A stretch of DNA of 64,000 bases from NCBI RefSeq assembly GCF_014643375.1, contig NZ_BMJJ01000003.1:186001-250000 (forward strand), in the 5' to 3' direction. The stretch is from Aureimonas glaciei (lineage in GTDB: Bacteria > Pseudomonadota > Alphaproteobacteria > Rhizobiales > Rhizobiaceae). The translations under genes were made by a program, and so were the position numbers. Of the stretch, positions 1 through 9,166 are shown piece after piece. The notes beneath the pieces were generated by a model. It searched no databases, was not told the DNA's origin, and saw only the letters and a program-made list of their open reading frames with translations. Position 1 is the first letter of the stretch, and the number at the start of each line of letters is the position of its first letter.

Positions 1-1587
1 CCGGATTTCCCGACCGGGGGCATCGTCGTCGACACCCAGGAGCAGATCCGCGAAGCCTATGCCACCGGGCGCGGCTCGTTCCGGGTGCGGGCGCGCTGGG
101 AGCGGGAGGAGCAGGGGAGGGGCGGCTACGTCGTCGTCGTCACCGAGATCCCCTACCAGGTGCAGAAATCGCGGCTGATCGAGAAGATCGCCGATCTCCT
201 GATGGCCAAGCGCCTGCCGCTGCTCGCCGACGTGCGCGACGAGTCGGCCGAGGACGTGCGCGTGGTGTTCGAGCCGAAGAGCCGCACGGTCGATCCCGCT
301 CTGATGATGGAATCGCTGTTCCGCCTCACCGATCTCGAGGCGCGCATTCCGCTCAACATGAACGTCCTGTCGCAGGGCAAGATTCCGCGGGTGATGAACC
401 TCAAGGAAGTGCTGCAGGAATGGCTGGCGCACCAGCGCGAGGTGCTCGTGCGCCGCGCGCGTTTCCGGCTCGACCAGATCGAGCGGCGGCTGGAGATCCT
501 CTCCGGCTACCTCATCGCCTTCCTCAACCTCGATGAGGTGATCCGCATCATCCGCAGCGAGGACGAGCCGAAGCCCGTCCTGATCGCGGCCTTCGCGCTG
601 ACCGACGTGCAGGCCGAGGCGATCCTCAACATGCGCCTGCGCTCGCTGCGCAAACTCGAGGAATTCGAGCTGAAGCGTGAATACGACACGCTGGCCGAGG
701 AGAAGGCCGAGAAGGAGGCGCTGCTCGGCTCGGGCGAACTGCAGTGGTCGGCGATCTCGGCGGAAGTGCGCGCCGTCGGCAAGACCTTCTCCAAGAAGAC
801 CAAGCTCGGCAAGCGGCGCACCGATTTCGCCGATGCGCCGAACCACAATCTCGACGACCTCAACGTCGCCTTCATCGAGCGCGAGCCGATCACCGTCGTC
901 CTGTCGCAGAAGGGATTCCTGCGCTCGCTCAGGGGACACGTCGCCGATCTCTCGACACTCGCCTTCAAGGAAGGCGACTCGCTGAAGCTCGGTTTTCCCG
1001 CGCAGACGACGGACAAGCTGGTGTTTCTCTCGACCGACGGCCGCGCCTATACGCTGGGCGCCGATAAGCTGGCCGGCGGGCGCGGGCAGGGGGAGCCGAT
1101 CCGTCTCGCCTTCGAGCTGGAGGACGCCGCCGATATCGTCCTCGGCTTCGTCGCCGTGCCGACGCGCCAGCGCCTGCTCGCCTCCTCGGACGGCAACGGC
1201 TTCCGCATCACCGAGGCCGAGATGCTGTCCTCGACGCGCAAGGGCAAACAGCTCCTGAACCTCTCCGGCACGACGCGGCTGCGCCTTGCCGCCGTGGTCG
1301 AGGGCGACACCGTCGCGGTCGTCGGCGAGAACCGCAAGATGGTCGTCTTCCCGCTGATCCAGGTGCCGGAGATGACCCGCGGCAAGGGCGTGCGCCTGCA
1401 GCGCTACAAGGATGGCGGCCTCTCCGACCTCAAGATCTTTTCGATCGACGGCGGCCTCACCTGGCAGGGCGCCGGCGGGCGCTCGTTCCACCGCTCGGCG
1501 GAAGAGCTGTTCGAGTGGCGCACCGATCGAGGCCTCGCCGGCCGGCTGGTGCCGAACGGCTTCCCGAAGTCGAACAAGTTCGGCTGA
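1..1587 (+). CDS. parC: DNA topoisomerase IV subunit A (C-terminal 528 residues, 5' end outside window)
   Basis: ParC is the breakage-reunion subunit of topoisomerase IV, which decatenates daughter chromosomes with ParE. The frame is open from base 1, so the gene begins upstream, and the catalytic tyrosine and quinolone-resistance region are not visible. What is visible starts in the breakage-reunion core ([18 protein letters not shown] near the beginning), passes through the coiled-coil tower (about residues 135-250 of the visible part), and ends in a C-terminal beta-pinwheel with GyrA-like blades and the tail FPKSNKFG. Choosing ParC over GyrA rests on the short, weakly repeated C-terminal domain and the ending. 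A GTG at 85 is an internal codon, not the start. Family identity is secure; the ParC/GyrA choice is slightly less so. Confidence 0.93.
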   Translation, partial: PDFPTGGIVVDTQEQIREAYATGRGSFRVRARWEREEQGRGGYVVVVTEIPYQVQKSRLIEKIADLLMAKRLPLLADVRDESAEDVRVVFEPKSRTVDPALMMESLFRLTDLEARIPLNMNVLSQGKIPRVMNLKEVLQEWLAHQREVLVRRARFRLDQIERRLEILSGYLIAFLNLDEVIRIIRSEDEPKPVLIAAFALTDVQAEAILNMRLRSLRKLEEFELKREYDTLAEEKAEKEALLGSGELQWSAISAEVRAVGKTFSKKTKLGKRRTDFADAPNHNLDDLNVAFIEREPITVVLSQKGFLRSLRGHVADLSTLAFKEGDSLKLGFPAQTTDKLVFLSTDGRAYTLGADKLAGGRGQGEPIRLAFELEDAADIVLGFVAVPTRQRLLASSDGNGFRITEAEMLSSTRKGKQLLNLSGTTRLRLAAVVEGDTVAVVGENRKMVVFPLIQVPEMTRGKGVRLQRYKDGGLSDLKIFSIDGGLTWQGAGGRSFHRSAEELFEWRTDRGLAGRLVPNGFPKSNKFG

Positions 1588-1996
1588 GCCCGTCCGGAGG
1601 GGTGCGGCAGTCTCCGATCGGGTCAGGCATCTGGTCTCGGAAGCGACGATATGTTCCGCCAGCTCTCGACCCGATGTCGCGGCAGCGCGTCGCAGCATGC
1701 TGACCCGAGCGCGGACGCCGCCAACCGTTGAGCGCGCTGCCACTCCATCAGGCCCTCTCGCCTCGGCCCAGTCCGGCCTCCTGCACGTGGAGCAAGAGGC
1801 GGGAGTTGCCCTGTTACGCCTCCGGGGCACGCCAGGAAGCCGTCGACCAAGTGCCGATCGGCGAATTTCCGTTGGCCCCCGACGTTTTCTGCGTCAGCGC
1901 AATCCCCAAATCGCGTGTCTCGACCCATCAATCCAGCTTCGCGCCAGCATTTGGTTGGACAACTGCACACAAGTAGTGGCCGCAAAGGGGTAATTC
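1588..1996. other. Intergenic stretch, no gene seen
   Basis: About 400 bases between parC and the winged-helix-like gene. Open frames exist on both strands but have no recognisable product and no good ribosome-binding site, and their composition looks like out-of-frame GC-rich DNA. No tRNA-like fold, strong hairpin or repeat was seen. The last 15 bases carry the AAGGGG ribosome-binding site of the next gene. Confidence 0.5.
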
Positions 1997-2452
1997 ATGT
2001 CCGCGACAGTTTTCGAAGAAAACCGCACTGACGACACTGAGAAAGAACGTTTGGCGACGTCGATGATCGAGGTCGCCAAACTCACGCGTGACCTGCTCGC
2101 GATGCACCTGGCAACGATCGCGCTGTCGCCCGGCGAGGACGACTACATGCTCGCACTGAACCCGCGCGAGCCAACCGACCTCGGCGAGGCGGCTGAGGAA
2201 CTGGGTGTTCACCCGACCGCGCTTGCCGTCTCGTACGATCGGTTGCGTGTCCGAAATCTCGTCGAGATCAGGGGTAACATGGTCCTGCTGACACAATCCG
2301 GCATGGATACCCGATCGCATATTTCCACGGTCTACAGGATGGTGGGCGAAGACATCGCCGACCGGCTCAGCGTCGATCGGATCGAGGTTGTCAGAAGTGC
2401 GTTCGACGACGTCAAAAGGAATATGAAGCAGGCGCTCCGGAAGGCGCGCTAA
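1997..2452 (+). CDS. Hypothetical protein, winged-helix (MarR-like) DNA-binding candidate
   Basis: A 151-residue protein with no confident family match. Residues about 35-115 read as a winged helix: a first helix (LTRDLLAMHLATIAL), a helix-turn-helix (DLGEAAEELGVHPTALAVS, then a recognition helix YDRLRVRNLVEI) and a beta-wing (RGNMVLLTQSG). A long basic helix follows at the C-terminus. There is no membrane segment or signal peptide. The ATG has an AAGGGG ribosome-binding site six bases upstream. It stands alone between two long gaps, so no operon partner is evident. It could regulate the downstream HNH-type gene, but only proximity suggests this. Confidence 0.6.
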   Translation: MSATVFEENRTDDTEKERLATSMIEVAKLTRDLLAMHLATIALSPGEDDYMLALNPREPTDLGEAAEELGVHPTALAVSYDRLRVRNLVEIRGNMVLLTQSGMDTRSHISTVYRMVGEDIADRLSVDRIEVVRSAFDDVKRNMKQALRKAR

Positions 2453-2864
2453 CCCTTCGTCGATCGAAGCTTCGAGGCCGCCCTTTTGCGCCGCCAAGTA
2501 GGGCCGCGGCCCAGCCACTGAACGGGGTGGACTGCCCAGAGGGCGTCGAGCCGCCGTCCGGTTTTGAACGACGCACTCCGACAAGCTGACAGGCAGCTCA
2601 CCCCCGGCCGAGCCGTTCGGCGTCGAAGCGGAAGCCCCCGACGCTGCCGGACCGCTATCGACCCTTTGCGGACATTGGCGACCCTAAGCCAAGTGCGGCT
2701 TTGCGCCTCCGCCTCGGTCGCTCACTCTGTCGCAAGAATTCCTTCACAGGGGCCGCTTGGTCAACTTGGGCTGAATGCCCCGTTTGGTGTGGCTTGCCGC
2801 TCGATGGCGTCTAGGCCAGAATGCTGAAAGGCTTTCGTTCTTCGAGTGGTAGGGGCAAGGGCGC
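2453..2864. other. Intergenic stretch before HNH-type gene
   Basis: About 410 bases. An 87-codon open frame (2564-2827) has no recognisable domain and no ribosome-binding site, so I do not call it a gene. Composition shifts toward AT in the last 100 bases as the next gene is approached. No hairpin or repeat was seen. Confidence 0.45.
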
Positions 2865-3923
2865 ATGTTAGAGGTTAGGGACTCTGATCCCCACAACCAC
2901 TACATCATGAAAAGTGTCGAGCGTGCCGTAGACAGCGAAAACATCCGTACTGGGCGCTGTTTCGTTTGCGGAGGCGCGCCGACGACCGGAGTTGGCGAGC
3001 ACGTGCTGCCAAAGTGGCTTCAAAGAAAGTGTGGGCTGTTCAACAAACGGCTAACGCTGTTGAATGGCAGTTCGATACCCTATCGTATCCTAACTGTTCC
3101 CTGCTGTGTTGAATGCAATACGGGCTTTCTTTCCAAAATCGAGACCGAAGTGCAGGAGGTATTTCAACGCGGATGTATTGAAACCAGCGAACACAGGCTT
3201 TCCGTGGCGCGTTGGTTGGCCAAGATTCTTGTCGGAATTTTGGTCAAGGAGACTGCTCTCCTTCTGGATCGAAAGAATCCGGTGTCAGGCAAGATTGTGC
3301 CGGCTGATTTCATCGATCAGTTTGCCCACTGTCAGCTAATGCTGCAAAGTTCCCGTAAGCAAACGCGGTTCCGTGCTCTGCACAGCACTTTTCCCTTTAC
3401 CCTTTATTGGTATCGTATTGACGGTTCCGACAACGCTTTTGATCTGTCGACGGACATTCTGGGCCAATCAATTGCGGTGCATATGGGCAAGTTAGGGGTC
3501 GCCTTTGTAAACGATGGCGGGCTTCAGATGATTCACGGTCAAAAGGGGCCCTATGAATTAGAGGGGGCGACAGTTCTACCCCACCAGTTCGGCGAACTCG
3601 CAGCTCGCGTGCATACCAAAGCATCGCTGCGTGATGCTACTCATTTTTACCTTAGCTCAGAGACGCAAACTCATCTAACTATCGAGCAGCAATATGTACG
3701 GCCATTCACAAATTCTGCACTAGAGAACGGAGAATCTCAGGTCTTTCGACCTTGGGATTCTATGTTGTTCGCGATGCGTGCGGCCCGAATTACAGGTCTG
3801 GAGAAGAGCGTGTTCTTAGACACCGCGACAGGCATTGAAATGACTACGCTGGCGAACCTCTTTCCCGGAGCCGATATCAACATCGTTACGAAAGATGAAG
3901 CTATATCCCCCACGCATTTCTGA
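2865..3923 (+). CDS. HNH-endonuclease-like zinc-cysteine protein, atypical base composition
   Basis: A 352-residue protein whose N-terminal third resembles HNH nucleases: a CxxC knuckle (CFVCGG, residues 32-37), a His motif (GEHVLPKWL, about 44-52), and a second cysteine knuckle ending in Asn (CCVECNTGF, about 80-88). This C-C-H-C-C-N spacing is typical of HNH proteins with a GEH-x-PKWL signature. The remaining 250 residues are not recognised. The gene is distinctly AT-richer than its surroundings, using codons such as ttt, aaa, tta and cgt, which suggests horizontal transfer. The ATG at 2865 has AGGGGCAAGGG upstream; a second ATG at 2907 is possible. Function is unknown; nuclease activity in defence or mobility is inference from the fold. 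Confidence 0.7.
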   Translation: MLEVRDSDPHNHYIMKSVERAVDSENIRTGRCFVCGGAPTTGVGEHVLPKWLQRKCGLFNKRLTLLNGSSIPYRILTVPCCVECNTGFLSKIETEVQEVFQRGCIETSEHRLSVARWLAKILVGILVKETALLLDRKNPVSGKIVPADFIDQFAHCQLMLQSSRKQTRFRALHSTFPFTLYWYRIDGSDNAFDLSTDILGQSIAVHMGKLGVAFVNDGGLQMIHGQKGPYELEGATVLPHQFGELAARVHTKASLRDATHFYLSSETQTHLTIEQQYVRPFTNSALENGESQVFRPWDSMLFAMRAARITGLEKSVFLDTATGIEMTTLANLFPGADINIVTKDEAISPTHF

Positions 3924-4300
3924 TTTTGAGGGTCGGAAGCGGGCATGAGGGCCGCCGCACTAATGGTACCCATCTAATGCTCGAACTCCAGGATCTGACG
4001 GCCTGCGAGCCGGCACCTTATAGCATCCAATCTGAAAGCAATTAATGCCCGCTCTTGGCGCGTAGCTGCCGTTCGTCCGCCGCTACGCGAATGGCCGGTT
4101 TCCACCCATGCCGGCCATTTGCTGACAGCTCAGCACCATCCATCCGGCGGGTTTGATGAAGCTGCTACATGCCTGATGGGTGAGCAGACCGCAGAAGTTG
4201 GAAAGGCGGCGAATGGGGCGGGTAAGCTGAAGTCAACCGGCCGGGCGCGCGGCCGCGTTGGCGCGACATCGGCCGAAGCGCTTTCATCTCCGTTATCGTT
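3924..4300. other. Intergenic stretch between HNH-type gene and slt
   Basis: About 375 bases between the rightward HNH-type gene and the leftward slt, so both reading directions converge here. I saw no tRNA, recognisable attachment site or protein with family features. A 61-codon open frame on the plus strand (4119-4304) overlaps the end of slt and has no ribosome-binding site. Composition returns to GC-rich from about 4080. Confidence 0.45.
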
Positions 4301-6481
4301 CTAGCTGCGCCGGCCGTTGAGCAGGTCCTGTTCGATGCTGCCGGGGGCGCCGAGGCGGATCTTGTAGATCTGGTAGTTTTCCATCACCCGCTGGACGTAG
4401 TTGCGCGTCTCGGTGAAGGGGATGCGCTCGACCCAGTCGACGACCTCGTCGATCGACTTGCCGCGCGGGTCGCCGAACCGCTCGATCCATTCGCGGGCGC
4501 GCCGCGGTCCGGCATTGTAGGCGACGAAGGTCAGGATGTAGGAGCCGTTGAAATTGGCGATCTGGTCGCCGAGGAAGCGCGCGCCGAGGGTGGCGTTGTA
4601 GCCGGGGTCGGAGGTGAGGCGGGCGAGCGAATAGCTGACGCCGACCTTGGCGGCCACCGCCTTGGCCGTCCCCGGCATCAGCTGAAGGAGGCCGAGCGCG
4701 CCGGCGCCGGATTTCGCCGCCGGGTTGAACTCGCTCTCCTGCCGCGCGATGGCGTAGGCCAGCGCCTTGCCGGAGGCGGAGATGTTGGCGGAGGCGGGGA
4801 TGACGCCGACCGGGAAGGCGAGGGCGGCCGCGTCGATGCCGCGGTAATTCGCCTGCTTGCCGACCTTCAGCGCGAGATAGTGGTTGTTCTGGCTCTCGGC
4901 CATGACGGCGAGAAGGGCGAGCTCGCCGGGGCTGGTCAGCTCGTCCGCGAGGCTCCGGTAGATCGTGGCGGCGCGGCTGTCCATGTCGAGCTGCTGCAGC
5001 CGCTTGATGGCGCGCACTGGCTCGCGGCTCTCGAAGCGCTGGCGTTCGGCGGCCGTCGGCCGGGGGTAGTCGACCGCCGGGGGACGCGTGCCGAGCCGGG
5101 CCGCGGCGAGCAGGCCGTAATAGGTGGTGGGATGGGCGGCGGCGCGACCGTAGTAGCGGGCGGCATTGCCCGAGCCCGAGGCCTCGGCGGTCCGCCCCAG
5201 CCAGTAATAGGCGCGCGACTGCGACAGCGGCCGGCTCGAGGCCTCGGCGATCTTGGCGAAATGCTGGCCCGCGGTGCGCGGGTCCTTGAGGAAGCGCAGG
5301 GCGATCCAGCCGGCATGGAATTCCGCTTCCGCCGCGTCCGCCGGGCTCTCGGCCGAGATCGCGCTGGCGACGCGGTAGGCGTCCTTGTAGCGGCCGACGT
5401 CGAGGAGGTCGCGGGCGACGATGCGCCGCTCGTTCCACCAGGCGTCGAGATCGACCAGCGAGGCGGCGTCGCGCGGCGCCTTCAAAAGCGTGGCGGCGGC
5501 CTGGTCGACCTTGCCGGCCTTGCGCTGCACCTCGACCATGGCGAAGAGGTAGCCGGGGTCCGAGCGCTGCGAGGCGGGAACCGCGGCGAGCAGCTTGGCG
5601 GCATTGCTCTCGCCGCGCACGGCGGCGGCGCGGGCGGCATAGAGGCTTTCGGCGCCGGCGAGCTTCTTCATCCGGCCGGCATCGGTGACGCGCTCGGCAT
5701 AGAGCTGCATGTCCATGCGGCGCTTGTGGTCGGCGCGCGTGAGCAGCGTGCCGAACTGCTTCAGGATCCGCTGCTCCAGGGCCGCGTCGAGACGCTCCTT
5801 GTGCCAGACATTGGCGATCAGGCGCTTGGCCTCGGCGGCATGGCCGAGTTCGAGCAGAGCGCGGGCGAGCGACATCGCCCCCTCCGGCGTCTCTGGCTTC
5901 GTCCCGGCGAAGGCGTTGACGACGGCGCTGGCCGACGGCTCCTCGCGCAGGAGCGCCCGTTCCAGATTGGCGCGCAGCTTGGCAAGGCCCGGCCAGCCCT
6001 GCAGCGCCGCCGAGGCCTCGGCGATCTCGTGGGCGGGCACGTCGCGGCCGCCGTTGAGGGCGATCGCCCAGGTCAGGATGTTGCGGTCGAGCGAGCGGCC
6101 GGGCATGCCCTGGCGGATGGCGCGGGCCTTGATCAGATTGCCGGACGAGATCGCCTTCAGCCCGTCGTTCAGGCTGCCGGCGACCGCGTTGAGATTGGCC
6201 GGCCGGGCAGTGATGGCGGTGATCGAGGCGGTGAAGGCGCTGGCGCTCGAATCGACGCGGGCCGGAGCGGGGGCCCGTGTCGCCACGGGATTGCGCGATG
6301 GCGCCGGCGGCGTGCCGAAACGCGAGGGGTCGAGATCGACGCCGGTGCTCCGGGCCATCGGCCGCAGCGACGGCATCGGGCCGACCGGCGGCAGCAGCTG
6401 CTGCGCGCTCGCCGACTGTCCGAGGAGCACCAGCAGCATTCCCTGGACGATCAGGCTCTTGGCAATTCCCGGCGCAGTCAT
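4301..6481 (-). CDS. slt: Soluble lytic murein transglycosylase (Slt family)
   Basis: A periplasmic enzyme cleaving the MurNAc-GlcNAc bond with formation of 1,6-anhydro-MurNAc, used in wall turnover. The 726-residue product starts with a signal peptide (hydrophobic IVQGMLLVLLGQSASA). A long superhelical alpha region rich in TPR-like helix pairs follows (about 80-550), then a C-terminal lysozyme-like SLT domain (about 565-700). The SLT domain carries the catalytic glutamate in IARQESEFNP and the motifs GALGLLQLMPGTA and TFVAYNAGP. The start was chosen at the ATG preceded by AAAGG, because it leads straight into the signal peptide; an ATG 60 bases further upstream is less likely. Divergent from dapA. 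Confidence 0.92.
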   Translation of the reverse strand: MTAPGIAKSLIVQGMLLVLLGQSASAQQLLPPVGPMPSLRPMARSTGVDLDPSRFGTPPAPSRNPVATRAPAPARVDSSASAFTASITAITARPANLNAVAGSLNDGLKAISSGNLIKARAIRQGMPGRSLDRNILTWAIALNGGRDVPAHEIAEASAALQGWPGLAKLRANLERALLREEPSASAVVNAFAGTKPETPEGAMSLARALLELGHAAEAKRLIANVWHKERLDAALEQRILKQFGTLLTRADHKRRMDMQLYAERVTDAGRMKKLAGAESLYAARAAAVRGESNAAKLLAAVPASQRSDPGYLFAMVEVQRKAGKVDQAAATLLKAPRDAASLVDLDAWWNERRIVARDLLDVGRYKDAYRVASAISAESPADAAEAEFHAGWIALRFLKDPRTAGQHFAKIAEASSRPLSQSRAYYWLGRTAEASGSGNAARYYGRAAAHPTTYYGLLAAARLGTRPPAVDYPRPTAAERQRFESREPVRAIKRLQQLDMDSRAATIYRSLADELTSPGELALLAVMAESQNNHYLALKVGKQANYRGIDAAALAFPVGVIPASANISASGKALAYAIARQESEFNPAAKSGAGALGLLQLMPGTAKAVAAKVGVSYSLARLTSDPGYNATLGARFLGDQIANFNGSYILTFVAYNAGPRRAREWIERFGDPRGKSIDEVVDWVERIPFTETRNYVQRVMENYQIYKIRLGAPGSIEQDLLNGRRS

Positions 6482-6809
6482 GGCAACCTTTCGAAAGGCG
6501 ATCCCCGTGGGATGGCCCGTTCCCCGCGTGAGTGACGACATGGTCACCAAATCTCTCACGGACGGCATGAAGACATCGTAAACCCATCCCCGATGCGACA
6601 CCCCGCCACGGACTTTCGCCCCCGCCATGTCGGCTTGTCTCGCCAGCGGCCCTTCACTATGGTGCCGGCCTTCATGCCGGACGATGCCGCCGGTTTTATG
6701 TCCCGCAATGCCGAAGGTCCCAGGGCCGGGCGCGACCGGGGCAGTCACCACAGATGAGAAGTCCGGTGCCGGCCGACAAGAGCTTGCAGACGGCGGGAGC
6801 GAGACGGGA
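6482..6809. other. Divergent intergenic region between slt and dapA
   Basis: About 330 bases separate the divergent starts of slt and dapA and must hold promoters for both. The open frame of dapA continues upstream to 6627 without a better start or ribosome-binding site. A small inverted repeat (CCGGC, six-base loop, GCCGG) lies near 6667-6682. No promoter could be assigned with confidence. Confidence 0.4.
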
Positions 6810-7691
6810 ATGTTCAAGGGTTCGATGCCGGCGCTGGTGACGCCATTTGCCGAGAGCGGCGCGCTCGACGAGGCGGCCTTCCAGGCCTTCGTCGAATGGC
6901 AGATCGCCGAGGGCTCGCACGGCCTGGTGCCGGTCGGCACGACGGGCGAGAGCCCGACGCTCAGCCATGCCGAGCACAAGCGCGTGGTCGAGCTCTGCGT
7001 CGGGGTCGCCGGCGGCCGCGTGCCGGTCATCGCCGGGGCCGGGTCGAACAACACCGCCGAGGCGATCGACCTGGCGCTGTTTGCCGAAAATGCTGGCGCG
7101 GACGGCCTCCTCGTCGTCACGCCCTACTACAACAAGCCGAACCAGCGCGGCCTCTACGCGCATTATTCCGCCATCGCCAAGGCGGTGAAGCTGCCGATCA
7201 TCATCTACAACATCCCGCCGCGCTCGGTGATCGACATGACCGTCGAGACCATGGCCAAACTCGCCGCCGATTTCGACAACATCGTCGGCGTCAAGGATGC
7301 GACCGCCAAGCTCGACCGCGTCTCCGACCAGCGTCTGCAATGCGGCCCGGATTTCCTGCAGCTGTCGGGAGAGGATGCCACGGCGCTCGGCTTCAACGCC
7401 CATGGCGGGCGCGGCTGCATCTCGGTGACGGCCAATGTCGCGCCACGGCTCTGCGCCGAGTTCCAGACCGCGACGCTCGCCGGCGACTTCGCGGCGGCCC
7501 TCGCCATTCAGGACAAGCTGATGCCGCTGCACAAGGCGCTGTTCATCGAGCCCAATCCCGGCGGCCCGAAATACGCCCTGTCGCGCCTCGGCAAGATGGG
7601 CAACACGCTGCGTTCGCCGCTCGTCACCATCGAGAAATCGACCGAGGCGGCGATCGACGCGGCGCTGCGGCACGCCGGCCTCCTGAACTGA
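6810..7691 (+). CDS. dapA: 4-hydroxy-tetrahydrodipicolinate synthase
   Basis: DapA condenses pyruvate with aspartate semialdehyde, the first committed step to meso-diaminopimelate and lysine. The 293-residue protein has the usual length and the TIM-barrel landmarks: [10 protein letters not shown] at the N-terminus, [12 protein letters not shown], the active-site tyrosine region [11 protein letters not shown], and YNIPPRS followed by VGVKDAT with the Schiff-base lysine. The upstream in-frame extension is rejected because the ATG at 6810 gives a family-length protein and has GGGAGCGAGACGGG before it. smpB follows in the same direction after about 175 bases, a neighbourhood common in Alphaproteobacteria. 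Confidence 0.96.
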   Translation: MFKGSMPALVTPFAESGALDEAAFQAFVEWQIAEGSHGLVPVGTTGESPTLSHAEHKRVVELCVGVAGGRVPVIAGAGSNNTAEAIDLALFAENAGADGLLVVTPYYNKPNQRGLYAHYSAIAKAVKLPIIIYNIPPRSVIDMTVETMAKLAADFDNIVGVKDATAKLDRVSDQRLQCGPDFLQLSGEDATALGFNAHGGRGCISVTANVAPRLCAEFQTATLAGDFAAALAIQDKLMPLHKALFIEPNPGGPKYALSRLGKMGNTLRSPLVTIEKSTEAAIDAALRHAGLLN

Positions 7692-7868
7692 GCCGGCCGA
7701 GCCGGGCGCAGCCGGCGCGCCTTGCGGCGGGCCGCGCGGCGCGCGGCTCACCGGCCCTCGCATCGGCGGCGCTTGAAACGGCGCCCTCGATCCTCATCTG
7801 ACGGGGTTCACGACCTCGGCCGCGCCTTCCTGCAAGGAGCGCCCGCAACAGGCACTGTCGACACAGCA

Positions 7869-8342
7869 ATGGCAAAGAAACCCAAGGCCAAGACCGGCAT
7901 CGTCGCGGAGAACCGCAAGGCGCGTCACAACTATTCGATCATCGATACGATCGAGGCCGGCATGGTGCTGACCGGCACCGAGGTGAAGTCGCTGCGCCTC
8001 GGCCGCTCGACCATCGCCGAATCCTATGCCGCCGAAGAGGGCGGCGAGCTCTGGCTGATCAATTCCTACGTGCCGGAATATCTGCAGGCCAACCGCAACA
8101 ACCACGAGCCGAAACGCCGGCGAAAACTCCTCGTCCACCGGGCGCAGCTGAACCGGCTGGCGAGCGCGGTCAACCGCGACGGCATGACCATCGTGCCCTT
8201 GAAGATCTTCTTCACCGACCGCGGCATGGCCAAGATCGAGATCGCCGTGGCCAAGGGCAAGAACGCGCCGGACAAGCGCGAGGCCGAGAAGCAGAAGGAC
8301 TGGAACCGCCAGAAGGAGCGGCTCCTGAAGGACAACCGCTGA
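7869..8342 (+). CDS. smpB: SsrA-binding protein SmpB
   Basis: SmpB binds tmRNA and delivers it to stalled ribosomes for trans-translation. The 157-residue product has the usual length. It contains [13 protein letters not shown], the OB-fold motif [17 protein letters not shown] and a basic C-terminal tail ([15 protein letters not shown]) that mimics mRNA in the decoding centre. The start MAKKPKAK was chosen because residues upstream of it in the same frame do not resemble the family. No tmRNA (ssrA) gene was recognised nearby. Confidence 0.96.
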   Translation: MAKKPKAKTGIVAENRKARHNYSIIDTIEAGMVLTGTEVKSLRLGRSTIAESYAAEEGGELWLINSYVPEYLQANRNNHEPKRRRKLLVHRAQLNRLASAVNRDGMTIVPLKIFFTDRGMAKIEIAVAKGKNAPDKREAEKQKDWNRQKERLLKDNR

Positions 8343-8464
8343 CCCGCCAGGCTTTGATGCGGCGGGGCTTCCGGCTCCGTGGCCTCCCCGCCGACGATCG
8401 CATACTTGCCTTACGCTGCCTTTCGCAGGACCATGGCGATTCGGCAGAAACGCGGAGGCCTGGG

Positions 8465-9031
8465 ATGACGGACCTGACGAGATTGCCCGAGGGGCTGGTG
8501 GCTCCCTTGGACGACGGCGGCGGCAGCCATCTCTTCGGCATGCGGCTGCCGGCGGTGCGACTGGCCTCGACCGCCGGGGGAGAGGTCGACCTGTCGCAGC
8601 TGGCCGGCCTTGCCGTGCTCTACGCCTATCCGATGACGGGCCGGCCCGGCGCCCCCTTGCCCGGCGGCTGGGACGAGATTCCGGGAGCCCGCGGCTGCAC
8701 CCCGCAGACCTGCGGTTTTCGCGACCATTTCGCGGATCTGAAGGCGCTGGGGGTTTCCCATGTCTTCGGCATCTCGACTCAGACCACGGCCTATCAGCGC
8801 GAGGCGGCCGAGCGCCTGCACCTGCCGTTTCCGCTCCTGTCCGACAGCCATGGCGAACTGGCCGAGATGCTGGAGCTTCCGACCTTTGACGTGGACGGCG
8901 ATACGCTATTGAAGCGGCTGACCCTGGTGGCACGCGACGGCGAGATCGAGAAGGTGTTCTATCCCGTCTTCCCGCCTGACCGGAACGCCGCGGACGTCGT
9001 CGACTATCTCGAAGGCCTGGCGCGGCCCTAG
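8465..9031 (+). CDS. Thiol peroxidase of the AhpC/TSA (BCP-like) family
   Basis: A 188-residue thioredoxin-fold peroxidase expected to reduce peroxides through a peroxidatic cysteine. The redox centre reads GARGCTPQTCGFRDHF (about residues 76-91). The two cysteines are five residues apart, as in the bacterioferritin-comigratory (PrxQ) type, where the second acts as resolving cysteine. The usual PxxxT context before the first cysteine is altered to PGARGC. The ATG has CGGAGG upstream; earlier in-frame codons give an unrelated extension. It stands alone after smpB and ends before a hairpin and a pair of direct repeats. Confidence 0.85.
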   Translation: MTDLTRLPEGLVAPLDDGGGSHLFGMRLPAVRLASTAGGEVDLSQLAGLAVLYAYPMTGRPGAPLPGGWDEIPGARGCTPQTCGFRDHFADLKALGVSHVFGISTQTTAYQREAAERLHLPFPLLSDSHGELAEMLELPTFDVDGDTLLKRLTLVARDGEIEKVFYPVFPPDRNAADVVDYLEGLARP

Positions 9032-9042
9032 GCCCGCCCATC

Positions 9043-9141
9043 TAGGCGAGCATGCCGCGGCTGTAGGCCCCCCCGTTCAGACGGGCGGGCCGCGTCCGTA
9101 GCTCCCGCTATTTTAGGCGAGTGTGCCGCGGCGGTCGGCCC
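9043..9141. repeat. Pair of imperfect 28-base direct repeats
   Basis: The segments 9043-9070 and 9114-9141 both begin TAGGCGAG, share TGCCGCGGC in the middle and end GGCCC, with about five differences. They flank the hairpin at 9066-9091. They are intergenic, between the convergent ends of the peroxiredoxin and chemoreceptor genes. Confidence 0.6.
9066..9091. terminator. Hairpin between convergent genes, possible terminator
   Basis: An 11-base stem with one mismatch and the loop TCAG: GGCCCCCCCGT pairs with ACGGGCGGGCC. It lies between the convergent peroxiredoxin and chemoreceptor genes. It lacks a clear T-tract, so factor-independent termination is uncertain. Confidence 0.45.
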
Positions 9142-9166
9142 GCCGCGGGGAAGGGTCGCTGCCCTG

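Noticed and set aside
2564-2827. 87-codon open frame before the HNH-type gene
   Set aside because: No ribosome-binding site, no family features.
3960-4050. Possible tRNA remnant or attachment site next to the HNH-type gene
   Set aside because: No cloverleaf, T-loop or direct repeat could be drawn.
4880-6535. Long open frame (551 codons) on the plus strand opposite slt
   Set aside because: It is antisense to a clear lytic transglycosylase, has low-complexity G/A/R-rich product, and follows from high GC at third positions.
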